Shown here: positions 35,116 through 44,164 of the stretch, piece by piece
Position numbering within the stretch: the first letter of the stretch is position 1
Layout of the letters: every line of letters starts with the position of its first letter
Assembly (NCBI GenBank): GCA_044356555.1
Contig: JBIKWB010000018.1
Location: 39,241 to 103,240 of the forward strand
DNA: 64,000 bases
Source of the DNA: Tous-C4FEB sp044356555
Lineage (GTDB): Bacteria > Verrucomicrobiota > Verrucomicrobiia > Opitutales > Opitutaceae
Direction of reading: 5' to 3'
Made by a program: the position numbers and the translations under genes
The notes under the pieces: model-generated
Seen by the model: only the letters and a program-made list of their open reading frames with translations
The model's database searches: none
Told to the model about the DNA's origin: nothing

Positions 35116-35209
35116 GGGGTGAGCGTCAGAGGGTGTGGTGCGATCAAAACCCAGCTTCGATTTACCCCAACACGCTTGTCAAACGCCGGACCCCGCCTTC
35201 CCTGCCCTG

Positions 35210-36340
35210 ATGCCGCCGTCGATTTTTTCAGTCCTTCGTTCCGGCCTGATTTTGCTCTCGTGCGCGACGTGGATGCCGCTCCGAGCCGACTTCGAACTCA
35301 CCGGCACGCTGCCCGACCGATTGGCCACTGGTCCGATCATCGTGAGGCGCGAATCGCTCGAGACCCGGAATTCCATCGAAGTCGCGCGGACCATGCTTTC
35401 GGAGGGCAACGTTAAGCTCCGCGTTCCCGCCTCCTCCGGCCTTTTTACCGTCGAGCTGGGCGACCTCCGGAGCTCGTTCGTCGCCGGAGATGGACAAACC
35501 TTAATCCTCTCGACCACGGACGATGGCAAAAACCTCGTCATCGCAGGCGCGCCTGACCAAGCCCTCTTCGTCGCCTATGAAGCGCTCCGCGCAAAATCTT
35601 TCGCGCGACTCGTGACGCCCGAGCGTGAAGGTGTCGCCGCCGCCCGCAGCCGGGGCGAAGAACCGGAAGTCGAGCGCCTCACCGAGCGCGAAGTCGCCGG
35701 TTTCAACGAACATCGCCGCGAGCTCAACGACTTCACCCTCGACCGGCTCAAAGGCTCCGCCGCGCTCTACGCCGCCTCGCTGCGCTGGGACGGCGATTAC
35801 CGCTTGGACGAGTTGGACGCCGCCGTGGCCGCTTACGCCAAACTTCACCCGACCGGCGAGATCGCGCGCCTGCTCACGGAGCGGATTGCCCGCTTTCGCG
35901 CGATTGCCATCGGCGCCACGGCCCCCGATCTCGCCGGGCCCACGCCCGACGGCGCCACGTTGAAATTGAGCAGCCTGCGCGGCCGCACGGTCCTGGTTGA
36001 TTTCTGGGCTTCATGGTGCGGTCCCTGCCGCGTCGAGAATCGCCACTACGTGGAACTCTACCGCCGCTATCGCCACGCCGGCTTTGAAATTCTCGCCGTT
36101 TCCGTCGATCAAAACGGAACCGCCTGGAAGGCCGCCATCGCCAAGGATGCGGCGACGTGGCGCCACATCTCCGACCTCACCGGCTGGAAAACTCCGCTCG
36201 CTGCCGCCTACAACGTCGCAGCTTTGCCCGCCAGTTTCCTGATCGACCCAACCGGTAAAATCATCGCCAAGGACCTCCGCGGCACCCGGCTTACGAAGCA
36301 GCTTGAGCAGATTTTTTCCCCGGCCGCCACCAAGCCCTGA
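35210..36340 (+). CDS. TlpA-like thioredoxin-fold protein
   Basis: A 376-residue secreted protein. ATG 35210 yields a signal peptide (MPPSIFSVLRSGLILLSCAT); an earlier in-frame start adds unlikely sequence. Residues about 30-130 resemble the DUF4369-type beta domain that precedes many TlpA-like proteins. The C-terminal 140 residues are a thioredoxin fold with active site WASWCGPCR near residue 270 and the cis-Pro segment NVAALPASFLIDPTG. It would reduce disulfides or haem-binding cysteines in the periplasm. The gene diverges from the amidase gene. Confidence 0.88.
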   Translation: MPPSIFSVLRSGLILLSCATWMPLRADFELTGTLPDRLATGPIIVRRESLETRNSIEVARTMLSEGNVKLRVPASSGLFTVELGDLRSSFVAGDGQTLILSTTDDGKNLVIAGAPDQALFVAYEALRAKSFARLVTPEREGVAAARSRGEEPEVERLTEREVAGFNEHRRELNDFTLDRLKGSAALYAASLRWDGDYRLDELDAAVAAYAKLHPTGEIARLLTERIARFRAIAIGATAPDLAGPTPDGATLKLSSLRGRTVLVDFWASWCGPCRVENRHYVELYRRYRHAGFEILAVSVDQNGTAWKAAIAKDAATWRHISDLTGWKTPLAAAYNVAALPASFLIDPTGKIIAKDLRGTRLTKQLEQIFSPAATKP

Positions 36341-36390
36341 TTCGCACCGTTGCTTTTCCGAGACGCGTGCCCCTCTCTCCACGATCCTCC

Positions 36391-36795
36391 ATGCCTGCCA
36401 CCCAAAAACAGCGTCGTCCCTTGGTCCTAGCCGTCGATGACGCCAAAGCCGTCCGCACCATCGTGGAGACCGTGCTGGCCCCGTTCGACTGCAACGTCGA
36501 AGGCGCAGCCAACGGCTACAACGCGCTCTTCAAAATGGAGACCGCCCTGCCCGATCTCATCATTCTTGATGTCAACATGCCCATCATGGGCGGCCTCGAG
36601 ATGCTCACGATGCTCAAATCCAAGCCCGAGCTCCGCGCCATCCCCGTGGTCATCCTCGCCTCACCCGCCGACCACGCGGTGCTGCCCCAGCTCAAGGCCC
36701 TCGGTCTCGCCGGGCTTCTCATGAAGCCCTTCGCCCCGGCCGCTTTGCTCGAGGTGGTCCGCAACCTCATCTCGCTCCAGCCCGCCAAGGCTTGA
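36391..36795 (+). CDS. Single-domain response regulator (CheY-like)
   Basis: A 134-residue receiver domain without output domain. Acidic pocket Asp16-Asp17 (AVDDAKAVRT), phosphoacceptor Asp60 (IILDVNMPIMGG), Ser91 and Lys112 (LMKPFAPAAL) are all in place. ATG 36391 is the start; eight codons upstream are open but improbable. No histidine kinase is adjacent, so it works with a distant partner or phosphorelay. It ends 14 bases from the convergent serine hydrolase gene. Confidence 0.92.
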   Translation: MPATQKQRRPLVLAVDDAKAVRTIVETVLAPFDCNVEGAANGYNALFKMETALPDLIILDVNMPIMGGLEMLTMLKSKPELRAIPVVILASPADHAVLPQLKALGLAGLLMKPFAPAALLEVVRNLISLQPAKA

Positions 36796-36809
36796 GCCGT
36801 CTACCCGGC

Positions 36810-37745
36810 TCAGCGCGCGCCGAGAGCCGCGAAGACCGACCTCGCCACCGAGCGGATGATCTCACGCTCGCTGGAGTGGTCAGTCGTATAGGTCACGAGC
36901 ACATAGCGGCCGCCATCGGGTAACTCCACCAATACGGCGTCATGCCGGGTCTTGCTCGTCCAACCGGCCTTCGACCAAAGCTTGGCCCCAAGCGGAACTG
37001 ACGGACCCGTAAACTTCGCCTGATCGTCAGGATCAGCGACCTTCGTCGCCGGGTCCCGCGCGAGCAACTCCAACATCTGCGCGCTTCGGGCCCCGGTCAC
37101 ACAGTTCCCGGTCGCAATCTCCACCAACAGCCGCGCCGTCGCTTCGGTCGAGAGCATGTTGCGCTTCGGTTGAAACAACCGGATGGCCTGCGATTCCCGT
37201 CCATAGGGCCCGTCGCCCCACGGTTTCTTGTTCGCGATCACGTTCGTGTAACCCAATCCGGAAAAATATCGGGAGACCGCCTCGCGCTTATCGAACCACC
37301 CCGCGATTTCCGCGTCCGACAATTCCGGGCCGCTCGTCGTGCCCGTGAGCAAGTCGATCACGTAGTGGGTGGCGTCATTGGAAGAATCTACGATCATATC
37401 GCGCATCGCGCGGCGTAGCTCCGGCGTATCCGCCAGCCGGCCGTCCTCCATCCAACGATGGGCCGCCGCCAGGTAGAACAGCTTGATCACGCTTGCCGGA
37501 TAAATCTGCAGATCACCCCGCACGCTCGCCTGCACCGGCCGGACCGGGTCGCGCAGATCGACCAACGTGACGGCCAGATGCTCCGCCTTCAGCGAACGGG
37601 CGGTGAACTCGGCCAGCGTCGCCCGCACCGCGCCATCGACGATCGTCTGCAATCGCGGCGAGGCGCCGATCACCGGCGCCGCTCCCAACGGAAGCAATGC
37701 AAGCACCGCCAACAGCCCGCCCGAGCGCAAAAGTGAAATCATCAT
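36810..37745 (-). CDS. Class A beta-lactamase-like serine hydrolase
   Basis: A 311-residue exported protein with signal peptide (MMISLLRSGGLLAVLALLPLG). The active-site serine and lysine are Ser85 and Lys88 in PASVIKLF; the second motif is Ser122-Asn123-Asp124 (DSSNDATHY), and the third is SKAGW in place of the usual KTG/KSG. An omega-loop glutamate in the position of Glu166 is not obvious. The protein is therefore a beta-lactamase-fold penicillin-binding or peptidase-type enzyme, and resistance activity is doubtful. No regulator of the AmpR/BlaI type is adjacent. Confidence 0.85.
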   Translation of the reverse strand: MMISLLRSGGLLAVLALLPLGAAPVIGASPRLQTIVDGAVRATLAEFTARSLKAEHLAVTLVDLRDPVRPVQASVRGDLQIYPASVIKLFYLAAAHRWMEDGRLADTPELRRAMRDMIVDSSNDATHYVIDLLTGTTSGPELSDAEIAGWFDKREAVSRYFSGLGYTNVIANKKPWGDGPYGRESQAIRLFQPKRNMLSTEATARLLVEIATGNCVTGARSAQMLELLARDPATKVADPDDQAKFTGPSVPLGAKLWSKAGWTSKTRHDAVLVELPDGGRYVLVTYTTDHSSEREIIRSVARSVFAALGAR

Positions 37746-37805
37746 GCTTTGAGCGAAACCAAACCGGGGCTCGGCGCCAGCCCGTTTCGAGCCCGGACCG
37801 CCCGA

Positions 37806-40667
37806 TCAATCAGCCGCACCCGGTCCCTCGACGACCAACCGGATCGAATCAAGCCGAAGCCGCGCGGCTTCGACCGCCGTCCGCGTGTGGGCAAGTTGCT
37901 CACGCGCCAGCTCGAGTTCTTCCGGCCGCACATGGTCGTTAACTTTCGCGAGATCCTGTAGCCGCTGGAGTTCACCACCCAGCGCGGTTTCGGCTTTCGC
38001 CGCCGCCTCCGTCTTCAAGCTCACCGCCAGAGCCTCGGCCCGCTCGGTCGCAGTCGCGAGCAGGGTCTTCAAAAGAGCGGCATTGAATCCCGGACGGGCC
38101 AAGAATCGCTGGATGGTCCCATCGATGAAATCAGCCGCGAGCGCAGTCGCGTCGCGGGTCGCCGTGTGGTCGTTGCCGCGCAGATCGATGACCGTTCGCA
38201 CCGGTGTCGGCGCGAGAAACTGGTCCACATGCCACCGGCTGTCGGCGACCGTTTCGAGCACGAAGACCGCCTCGAGAATCAGATTCGGCGTGCGTGACTT
38301 GACGAAACCAAACGCAGCCGTGCCCGACTTGGAATCCACGAGCAGGTCGATCGCATCCTGCACCAGAGCGTGATCGGGCGAAATGAAACGGATATCTTCG
38401 CGCACAATGGCCCGCTTGCGCTGAAACGTTGCCAGCATCCCGTCGCGGGGGATCGAGGGAAAGCCCTCGATGTAGGCGTGGCTCGGGTCGAGAAAGACGT
38501 CGCCGTCTTCATGTTCCTTGATGCGCACGCCGAAGTGGTCGAGCAGCTCGACGAGGAAATCGCGCAGAAAAGGATCGGCATCAGCCGCCCGCACCCGCGC
38601 CAGCACCGCCTCGGCCGCCGCCGGATTGAAGGAGTTGAGCTCGAGCAACCGGTCGCGCCCTTTCTCCATTTTCAACGCGAGTGCCGACTTAAAGACCACC
38701 GTCTCCGCCACCAACGCCTCCAGGGCCGCGCGCCCGGCCGCCGCGTCCTCACCGTAGCTCTGCGCGAGTTCGAGGAGACGCGGCTTAAACGCATCCTGGT
38801 AGTCGTTGCCGCCGTGGAGCGAAGTCTCAAACGCATCGAGCCCGCGATGATACCATTCTACGACGCACTCCTCTCCGCTGCCCGCGACATAGGGCACGTG
38901 GATGCGGATCGTCTGCGTTTGCCCGATACGGTCGAGCCGGCCGATCCGTTGCTCCAGCAAACCGGGATTGAGCGGCACATCGAAAAGCACGAGATGATGG
39001 GCGAATTGAAAATTGCGGCCTTCGCTCCCGATCTCGGAGCAGATCAGCAGTTGGGCCCCGTCGCTCTCGGCAAACCAAGCCGCGTTGCGATCGCGCTGCA
39101 CGAGCGGCAAGCCCTCATGAAACAGACCGACCTTCAGGTTGATTTTCTCCAGCAGCGCGGTCTCGAGCGCGACGACTTTCCGCTGGGATTTGCAGATCAG
39201 CAGAACCTTGGCGCCACGCTGGGCCGTGAGAAAACCGACGAGCCAATCGAGCCGGGGATCCTCCCGGAACGCATAGCGGAGCGTGGCGTCGGTGTTACTT
39301 TCCTCGGCCAACAACTCGCGGGCGATGCGGGCGAGCTGGGTGAGGTTGTTCTCCACCGTCAGCGGCACCGGACAAAACTTCCGCTTGGGAAAGCCGGTCA
39401 TGGCGGCGCGGGTATTGCGAAACATCACGCGCCCCGTGCCGTGCTGGTCGAGCAGGGTCTGCAACAGCGCCTCGCGCGCGCCCGACCGGCCTTTCGCCAG
39501 AGCGTCAAGGTGCTCGTTCAAACGCGCCGGATCCCGGTTGAAGATCCGCTTGAGCGCGGTGAGTTCCTTCGGCTTCAGCGGTTTTTGGGCGATGATCTTC
39601 TCGGCGACACCGGCCACCGCCCCGAACCCCTCGGCCTCGGCTTGGAATTTTCCGAAGTCGGCGTAGCGATGCGGATCCAGCAAGCGCAGCCGCGCGAAAT
39701 GCCCCGCCAATCCGAGTTGCGTCGGTGTTGCCGTCAGCAGCAAAAGCCCGGCGTTACGCCGCGCGAGTTGCTCGACGAGATCATACTCGGGGCTCGTTTG
39801 CTCCGGCGACCACACCAGATGATGGGCCTCGTCCACGACGACCATATCCCACCCCGCGGCCAGCGCCTGATCCCGGCGCACCGTATTGCCGGCCAAAAAG
39901 GAAACGCCCGTCAGCACGAGTTGCGCGGCGAGAAACGGATTTTCTTCGGGATCGCTGCCTTCGCACGCCAGACAGCGCGGCTCGTCGTAGATGCTAAACC
40001 AAAGATTAAATCGCCGCAGCAGTTCGACGAACCACTGGTGGGTCAGCGACTCCGGCACGAGGATCAGGATTCGCCGTGCCCGACCCACCGCCAGCAGGCG
40101 CTGCAAAATCAGACACGCCTCGATCGTCTTCCCCAGACCAACCTCGTCGGCGAGCAAGACCCGCGGCACCTGACGCATGGCGACCTGTTGCAAGATGTAG
40201 AATTGATGCGGCAACAACTCCAGCCGCCCGCCGAGAAAACCCCGCACATCCGATTGGCGAATCTTCGCCTGGGCCCGCAGCGCCCGATAGCGCAGGTCAA
40301 AAACCTCGCCGGGATCGACCTGGCCCGCCAGCAACCGCTCCTGCGGCAAACTCACACTGGTCACACTGGAAACCTCCTGCTCCCTCACCCGCTGCCCTTC
40401 CGCGCCCACGTAAACCAGCAAGCCGGCCTCCTCCTCCACTGCGGTGATGACAAACGCCAACCCGGTCCGCACCGAGACACTTTCGCCGGCTCGGAACTGC
40501 ACCCGTTTCAGCACCGAGGTGCCGAGCGCGTAGAGCCGCTGCTCCCCGACCCCCGGAAATTCGACGCCTACCCGGCGAGCCGCCCGATCAACACTCGAAA
40601 CGACACCGAGCCCCAGCTCCGGTTCTCGCTCACTCATACACCGCTGTCCGACCACATTGATTTCCAT
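37806..40667 (-). CDS. rapA: RNA polymerase-associated SNF2-type ATPase RapA
   Basis: A 953-residue Swi2/Snf2 ATPase that recycles stalled RNA polymerase. The N-terminal Tudor-like region GQRCMSEREPELGLGVVSSV aligns with E. coli RapA (GQRWISDTESELGLGTVV), which supports the first ATG at 40667. Walker A is LLADEVGLGKTIEA, the DEAH box VVDEAHHLVW, and the second RecA domain ends with EQRIGRLDRIGQTQTIRIHV. C-terminal domains typical of RapA follow, ending in a coiled coil. Length matches E. coli RapA (968). It is single, with a hypothetical gene upstream. Confidence 0.92.
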   Translation of the reverse strand: MEINVVGQRCMSEREPELGLGVVSSVDRAARRVGVEFPGVGEQRLYALGTSVLKRVQFRAGESVSVRTGLAFVITAVEEEAGLLVYVGAEGQRVREQEVSSVTSVSLPQERLLAGQVDPGEVFDLRYRALRAQAKIRQSDVRGFLGGRLELLPHQFYILQQVAMRQVPRVLLADEVGLGKTIEACLILQRLLAVGRARRILILVPESLTHQWFVELLRRFNLWFSIYDEPRCLACEGSDPEENPFLAAQLVLTGVSFLAGNTVRRDQALAAGWDMVVVDEAHHLVWSPEQTSPEYDLVEQLARRNAGLLLLTATPTQLGLAGHFARLRLLDPHRYADFGKFQAEAEGFGAVAGVAEKIIAQKPLKPKELTALKRIFNRDPARLNEHLDALAKGRSGAREALLQTLLDQHGTGRVMFRNTRAAMTGFPKRKFCPVPLTVENNLTQLARIARELLAEESNTDATLRYAFREDPRLDWLVGFLTAQRGAKVLLICKSQRKVVALETALLEKINLKVGLFHEGLPLVQRDRNAAWFAESDGAQLLICSEIGSEGRNFQFAHHLVLFDVPLNPGLLEQRIGRLDRIGQTQTIRIHVPYVAGSGEECVVEWYHRGLDAFETSLHGGNDYQDAFKPRLLELAQSYGEDAAAGRAALEALVAETVVFKSALALKMEKGRDRLLELNSFNPAAAEAVLARVRAADADPFLRDFLVELLDHFGVRIKEHEDGDVFLDPSHAYIEGFPSIPRDGMLATFQRKRAIVREDIRFISPDHALVQDAIDLLVDSKSGTAAFGFVKSRTPNLILEAVFVLETVADSRWHVDQFLAPTPVRTVIDLRGNDHTATRDATALAADFIDGTIQRFLARPGFNAALLKTLLATATERAEALAVSLKTEAAAKAETALGGELQRLQDLAKVNDHVRPEELELAREQLAHTRTAVEAARLRLDSIRLVVEGPGAAD

Positions 40668-40703
40668 ACAAAGGAACCGCCGACCTTCGCCGACGAGTAA
40701 AGC

Positions 40704-40946
40704 CTAGCCCGCTACCGGATGTTTCTCGCCGTAGAAAGGCACCAACTGCTTCAGATGACCCTGCACGATGGCCGCAATTTTGTCGGCGGGCACCGAACCT
40801 TTGTGCAGTTCGAAAATCGCGACCAACAACGCCAGCTCGATATCCACTTTCTTCGGGGTCGCGGCCTTCATGGCCGCAAGCAATTCGAGCGCCTTCTTCT
40901 CCGCTCGCTTGTAATCGTTGAAATTCTCTTCGTTCGGCGTGGCCAT
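40704..40946 (-). CDS. Small conserved-looking helical protein of unknown function
   Basis: An 80-residue protein starting at ATG 40946. It is Lys/Ala-rich and wholly helical (YKRAEKKALELLAAMKAATP, DIELALLVAIFELHKGSVPA). No signal peptide or known motif. It lies 36 bases upstream of rapA on the same strand, so the two may be co-transcribed. The coding pattern in the last 60 codons is convincing; upstream open sequence is not. Confidence 0.6.
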   Translation of the reverse strand: MATPNEENFNDYKRAEKKALELLAAMKAATPKKVDIELALLVAIFELHKGSVPADKIAAIVQGHLKQLVPFYGEKHPVAG

Positions 40947-41039
40947 CGGGTCTAGGGCACCGCAATCACTCGGCGCGTCAAGTTTGCAGTAAGGAGGGGT
41001 TCTCGATTCGCCGCACGACAGCCGGCGTGGCTTACGGCG

Positions 41040-41610
41040 ATGCACCAAGGTCAAGTTCATCGCCTTTCTGCGCGGCCTCAATCGTGGCCCACGCCCGATA
41101 GAAATGGACGTCCTTTGTGCCCGCTCCCCGGCCCTTACCTTTACGGGCGTCGAGACGTTGATGGCCAGTGGCCTAGTGATCTTCGCCACGCCGGCAAACG
41201 ACTCCAACTCCCACAAGTTTTCCTCAAAAATCGCCGCTCACCCACGACAATCATTCGGTTAGGAGGTCGACCCTTTCCTCCGCTCTCACGCTGAAATCGC
41301 CGCCACCGTCGCCGGGCTACCGTGTCACCCGTCGGCCGCCACCGACGCTGCCACCACCATTCACGTCGACTTTCTTGCGCCGGAGCCGACCACCGTTCGA
41401 CCGCTCGGTCTTCGAGTCTATCGCTCGCCGCATGACCCCTTCTTCGCGCCTGGCCGCCACCACTTCCGGCTCCACCCGGGCATCAAACCGCCCGAACCAA
41501 AACTCTGGACCTCGGCAAAAATCAAGGACCTGCAACTGCCCTCATCATCGGTGCGAAACCTTACCACCGTCCGAAAAAACTCGGCCCTCCGCCCTTCGTC
41601 GGGGGCCTGA
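41040..41610 (+). pseudogene. Decayed DUF1697 protein gene
   Basis: This 571-base stretch explains an otherwise gene-free interval. The frame beginning at 41044 reads TKVKFIAFLRGLNRG, then VETLMASGLVIFATPAND, the start of the DUF1697 family (FLRGINVGG...VETYIQSGNVVF). At 41260-41262 an amber TAG replaces a codon, and the same frame continues with FLRSHAEIAATVAGLP, TIHVDFLAPEP and VRNLTTVRKNSAL, the family's middle and end. The only good start, ATG 41040 preceded by AAGGAGG at 40991, is out of frame by one C, which looks like a single-base insertion right after the start codon. Two inactivating lesions therefore exist. Confidence 0.7.
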
Positions 41611-41649
41611 AACGGTCCGAACGGAGACTGCGCTCGGGCATCGCGCCGG

Positions 41650-42633
41650 CTAAATCTCGACAGCGCGCTCCAACATATAAAGCGAGTCCATCGTCGAAAG
41701 CTCGGAACGGCTGTCGATGCGTTGCTGGATAAAGTGAAACGGCTCCGCCATCTCGCCCGTGATCCAATCATCCTGGGTACCAAAGGACGAAAAAGCTTCG
41801 CCCGCGTAGAGCTTCCGCCGGGTCATCCGAATCGCCCGCAGATAGTCTGCCCGCACGAGACGGGCGGTTACTCCTTCCATCGAAACCACGATCGAATCCC
41901 CCTCAACCACCAGTTGCATGTAGTTCGCATAGGGATTGGCGAGCTCTCCGTTTTTCCAAGGTACATTCGACCTGATCACCTCGTAGCGGAGCAGCGAGCC
42001 GTGAATCTCCCGCGCGGCGTCTTGCCGGATTTGCAAGAACGGATCCGGTGAACGAGCATCGCGCAAGATATCGTTCTTCAACGCGAGGTCTTCGGCAATC
42101 AACCGCCGCTGCAGGACCAGCAAGTCAAACAGGTGATGCGACAGGAGCATCTGAAACGCCGAGAAATACAGCGGTTCGGCCCAATGCAAGCGGTCCAAAA
42201 ATGTCCTGACCGTCGCCGGCTTGCTGATGAGTCCGGCACTCACCTCACTCCGCTCGTGAGCCTCGGCGAGGCGGCGCGCCGCCCGATGCGGTGCCGGGGA
42301 CTCACAAACCTCGTCGATCAATTGCTGATGGATCGAGTGAATCGGACGCAATTCGCCCGCCACAAAGCGAGAGAGGTCTTCCAGCCAAAAAAGGGCGTCG
42401 GGAAGCCTTTCTGTCGTCACATAATAGAGCATCCAACGATCATCGGCCGACTCGCCAAATTCATGGGCGACGCCCGCGCCGGCCAACAACTCCCGGGCAA
42501 TTGCGTTCCCCCGCACGTCGTTAATGGCGACGACAAAAATCGGCCACAGACCACCCTCCATTTCTGCTTGTCCGGCATGGTAACGCACCTGCGGCGTCAG
42601 GAACTGGATAATGTCTTCGTCGGAAAAGGGCAT
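41650..42633 (-). CDS. Cytoplasmic protein of unknown function
   Basis: A 327-residue soluble protein starting at ATG 42633 (MPFSDEDIIQFLTPQVRYHA). No domain was recognised. The N-terminal third contains alternating beta strands and helices (MEGGLWPIFVVAINDVRGNA), the middle is helical (MLLSHHLFDLLVLQRRLIAE), and the end contains FHFIQQRIDSRSELSTMDSL. It lies directly downstream of the tyrosine recombinase gene with 50 bases between them. The upstream open extension to 42933 overlaps the recombinase gene and is rejected. Confidence 0.7.
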   Translation of the reverse strand: MPFSDEDIIQFLTPQVRYHAGQAEMEGGLWPIFVVAINDVRGNAIARELLAGAGVAHEFGESADDRWMLYYVTTERLPDALFWLEDLSRFVAGELRPIHSIHQQLIDEVCESPAPHRAARRLAEAHERSEVSAGLISKPATVRTFLDRLHWAEPLYFSAFQMLLSHHLFDLLVLQRRLIAEDLALKNDILRDARSPDPFLQIRQDAAREIHGSLLRYEVIRSNVPWKNGELANPYANYMQLVVEGDSIVVSMEGVTARLVRADYLRAIRMTRRKLYAGEAFSSFGTQDDWITGEMAEPFHFIQQRIDSRSELSTMDSLYMLERAVEI

Positions 42634-42683
42634 GACGGGTTCGGAGTTTTTCGACGCAGGATAGGCTAAATCAATGGCAGAAG

Positions 42684-43652
42684 CTACGTAGTTGGTCCGG
42701 TCCGGTGTTTGTTCCGCGGATGAAACTCGGCGTGTTGGTCCAGCAAACGCTGCGGCTCGACTGCCGTGTAGATCTGGGTCGTGGCGATACTCGCGTGGCC
42801 CAGCATTTCTTGAATTGCCCGCAAGTCTGCACCACCGGTCAAAAGGTGGGTTGCGAACGAGTGCCGCAGCAAATGCGGCTTCACATTCTGCGCAATGCCG
42901 GCGCGCCGCGCGTGTTTCTTCACGATAAACCACAGCGTGATCCGCGACAATGCTGCGCCCCGATTGCTCAAGAAAAGCTGACTGCCCGTGCGCGCCTTTA
43001 CGAAATGCGGCCGGCCTGAAACGAGATAGTTCGCAAGCGCCGAGCCGGCTCGTCCGCCGATCGGCACCACCCGCTCTTTCGACCCTTTGCCAAATACACG
43101 CAAAAAGCCCTGATCGAGATCGATCTGCTGCAGCATCAGTCCGCCGAGCTCAGAAACCCGCAGCCCGCTTGAATAGAAAAGTTCGAGCAAAGCCCGATCC
43201 CGCAGCGACGCCGGATCCGCGCCACTGGGCGAAGCCAGCAAGCGCGCGATGTCCTGCACCGAGAGTGTTTCGGGCAGTCGCCGCCCGAGTTTCGGTCCCG
43301 CAAGCAAAGCCGTGAAGTCGTCGGGCCTGAGCTTCTCGCGGACGAGATGCCGGGCGAAAACCCGGAGCGCGGTCAACTTTCGCGCCAAACTGGCGACCGC
43401 GACGTCGCCGCGGGACAACGATTGGAGCCAGCCGCCGGCTTGCGCGGCCGTGACCGTGCGCCAATCAGCCACCCCTTGTCTCTTAAGCCAATTCGCGCTC
43501 TGATCGAGGTCACGTTGATAGTTCTCCCGCGTGTGCCGCGAAAGCCCGCGCTCAAGGTCGAGAAAAGCGATAAACCCGTCGATATCGCCCGCAAATGCAC
43601 CCGGAGCGCGGCTCAAAGAAAGCGGGCGGGATGGAGACGAACGGCGAGCCAT
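42684..43652 (-). CDS. xerD: Tyrosine recombinase XerC/XerD
   Basis: A 322-residue site-specific recombinase for chromosome dimer resolution. The N-terminal SAM-like domain (FIAFLDLERGLSRHTRENYQ) and the catalytic domain are complete: Arg in SSGLRVSELGG, Lys in FGKGSKERVVP, His-x-x-Arg in PHLLRHSFATHLL, His in MLGHASIATTQ and the nucleophile Tyr in TQIYTAV. It is a chromosomal housekeeping type rather than a phage integrase, since no phage genes or attachment site flank it. XerC and XerD cannot be separated with certainty; the TTQIYTAV ending leans to XerD. Confidence 0.85.
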   Translation of the reverse strand: MARRSSPSRPLSLSRAPGAFAGDIDGFIAFLDLERGLSRHTRENYQRDLDQSANWLKRQGVADWRTVTAAQAGGWLQSLSRGDVAVASLARKLTALRVFARHLVREKLRPDDFTALLAGPKLGRRLPETLSVQDIARLLASPSGADPASLRDRALLELFYSSGLRVSELGGLMLQQIDLDQGFLRVFGKGSKERVVPIGGRAGSALANYLVSGRPHFVKARTGSQLFLSNRGAALSRITLWFIVKKHARRAGIAQNVKPHLLRHSFATHLLTGGADLRAIQEMLGHASIATTQIYTAVEPQRLLDQHAEFHPRNKHRTGPTT

Positions 43653-43726
43653 GCTGCGATCAGTGCGCGACGGTCAGGTCACGACCGCAAGCCAAAGTCG
43701 CGGCACAGCCGATCGGTCGTGGGCAC

Positions 43727-43755
43727 AAAAAAACCAAAGCCCTGGAGCTTTGGTT
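43727..43755 (-). terminator. Intrinsic terminator of infA
   Basis: On the minus strand a nine-pair stem (AACCAAAGC with GCTTTGGTT, loop of six) is followed by a run of seven T, 24 bases after the infA stop codon. It is a textbook rho-independent terminator. Confidence 0.85.
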
Positions 43756-43779
43756 CAACGTTAACCGAGGGCGAATTCC

Positions 43780-44040
43780 TCAATAGCGCCGACGCATCGG
43801 CGGACGCGGGAGCGGGTTGGCTTCCTTCATGCGGAAGGTAATACGAGCCTTCTCCAAATCGTAGGGGCTCATCTCCATCTTCACATTATCGCCGGCGGCA
43901 ATCTTGATGAAATTCTTGCGCAATTTACCCGAAATGTGAGCGAGCACCACGTGGCCGTTGGCCAGCTGCACCTTGAACATCGTGCCGGGCAGCACGACCA
44001 TCACTTTGCCTTCAACTTCGATCGCGTCGTTGTCAGCCAT
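43780..44040 (-). CDS. infA: Translation initiation factor IF-1
   Basis: An 86-residue S1-like OB-fold protein that binds the ribosomal A site during initiation. ATG 44040 gives MADNDAIEVEGKVMVVLPGT; conserved features are FKVQLANGHVVLAHISGKLR and MSPYDLEKARITFR. The last 14 residues (after RMKEANPLPRPPMRRRY begins) extend beyond the normal end of the 72-residue E. coli protein and are Pro/Arg-rich. It has its own promoter and terminator and is divergent from tadA. Confidence 0.93.
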   Translation of the reverse strand: MADNDAIEVEGKVMVVLPGTMFKVQLANGHVVLAHISGKLRKNFIKIAAGDNVKMEMSPYDLEKARITFRMKEANPLPRPPMRRRY

Positions 44041-44109
44041 GGTTAACGCGGGATTGAAAGGAGCGGTGGAGCATCGTGGAGTGTTGTCGTGTGGGCAGCG
44101 TAAAGCGTA

Positions 44110-44141
44110 CTTGTAAGCCGGATTGCCCCCGCGTAAGTCAA
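44110..44141 (-). promoter_or_regulatory. Probable sigma-70-type promoter of infA
   Basis: On the minus strand TTGACT (44141-44136) is followed at 19-20 bases by TTACAA/TACAAG, giving a good -35 box and an acceptable -10 box about 70 bases before the infA start. Spacing is slightly long. Confidence 0.4.
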
Positions 44142-44164
44142 GGATTTCCTCCGCCGCGTACTCG

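Noticed and set aside
38370..40700. 776-codon open frame antisense to rapA
   Set aside because: Shadow of rapA; product rich in Arg, Gln, His and Pro with no domain.
42684..43652. Prophage or integrative element marked by the tyrosine recombinase
   Set aside because: No phage or conjugation genes, no flanking direct repeats or tRNA gene; the protein is of the housekeeping Xer type.
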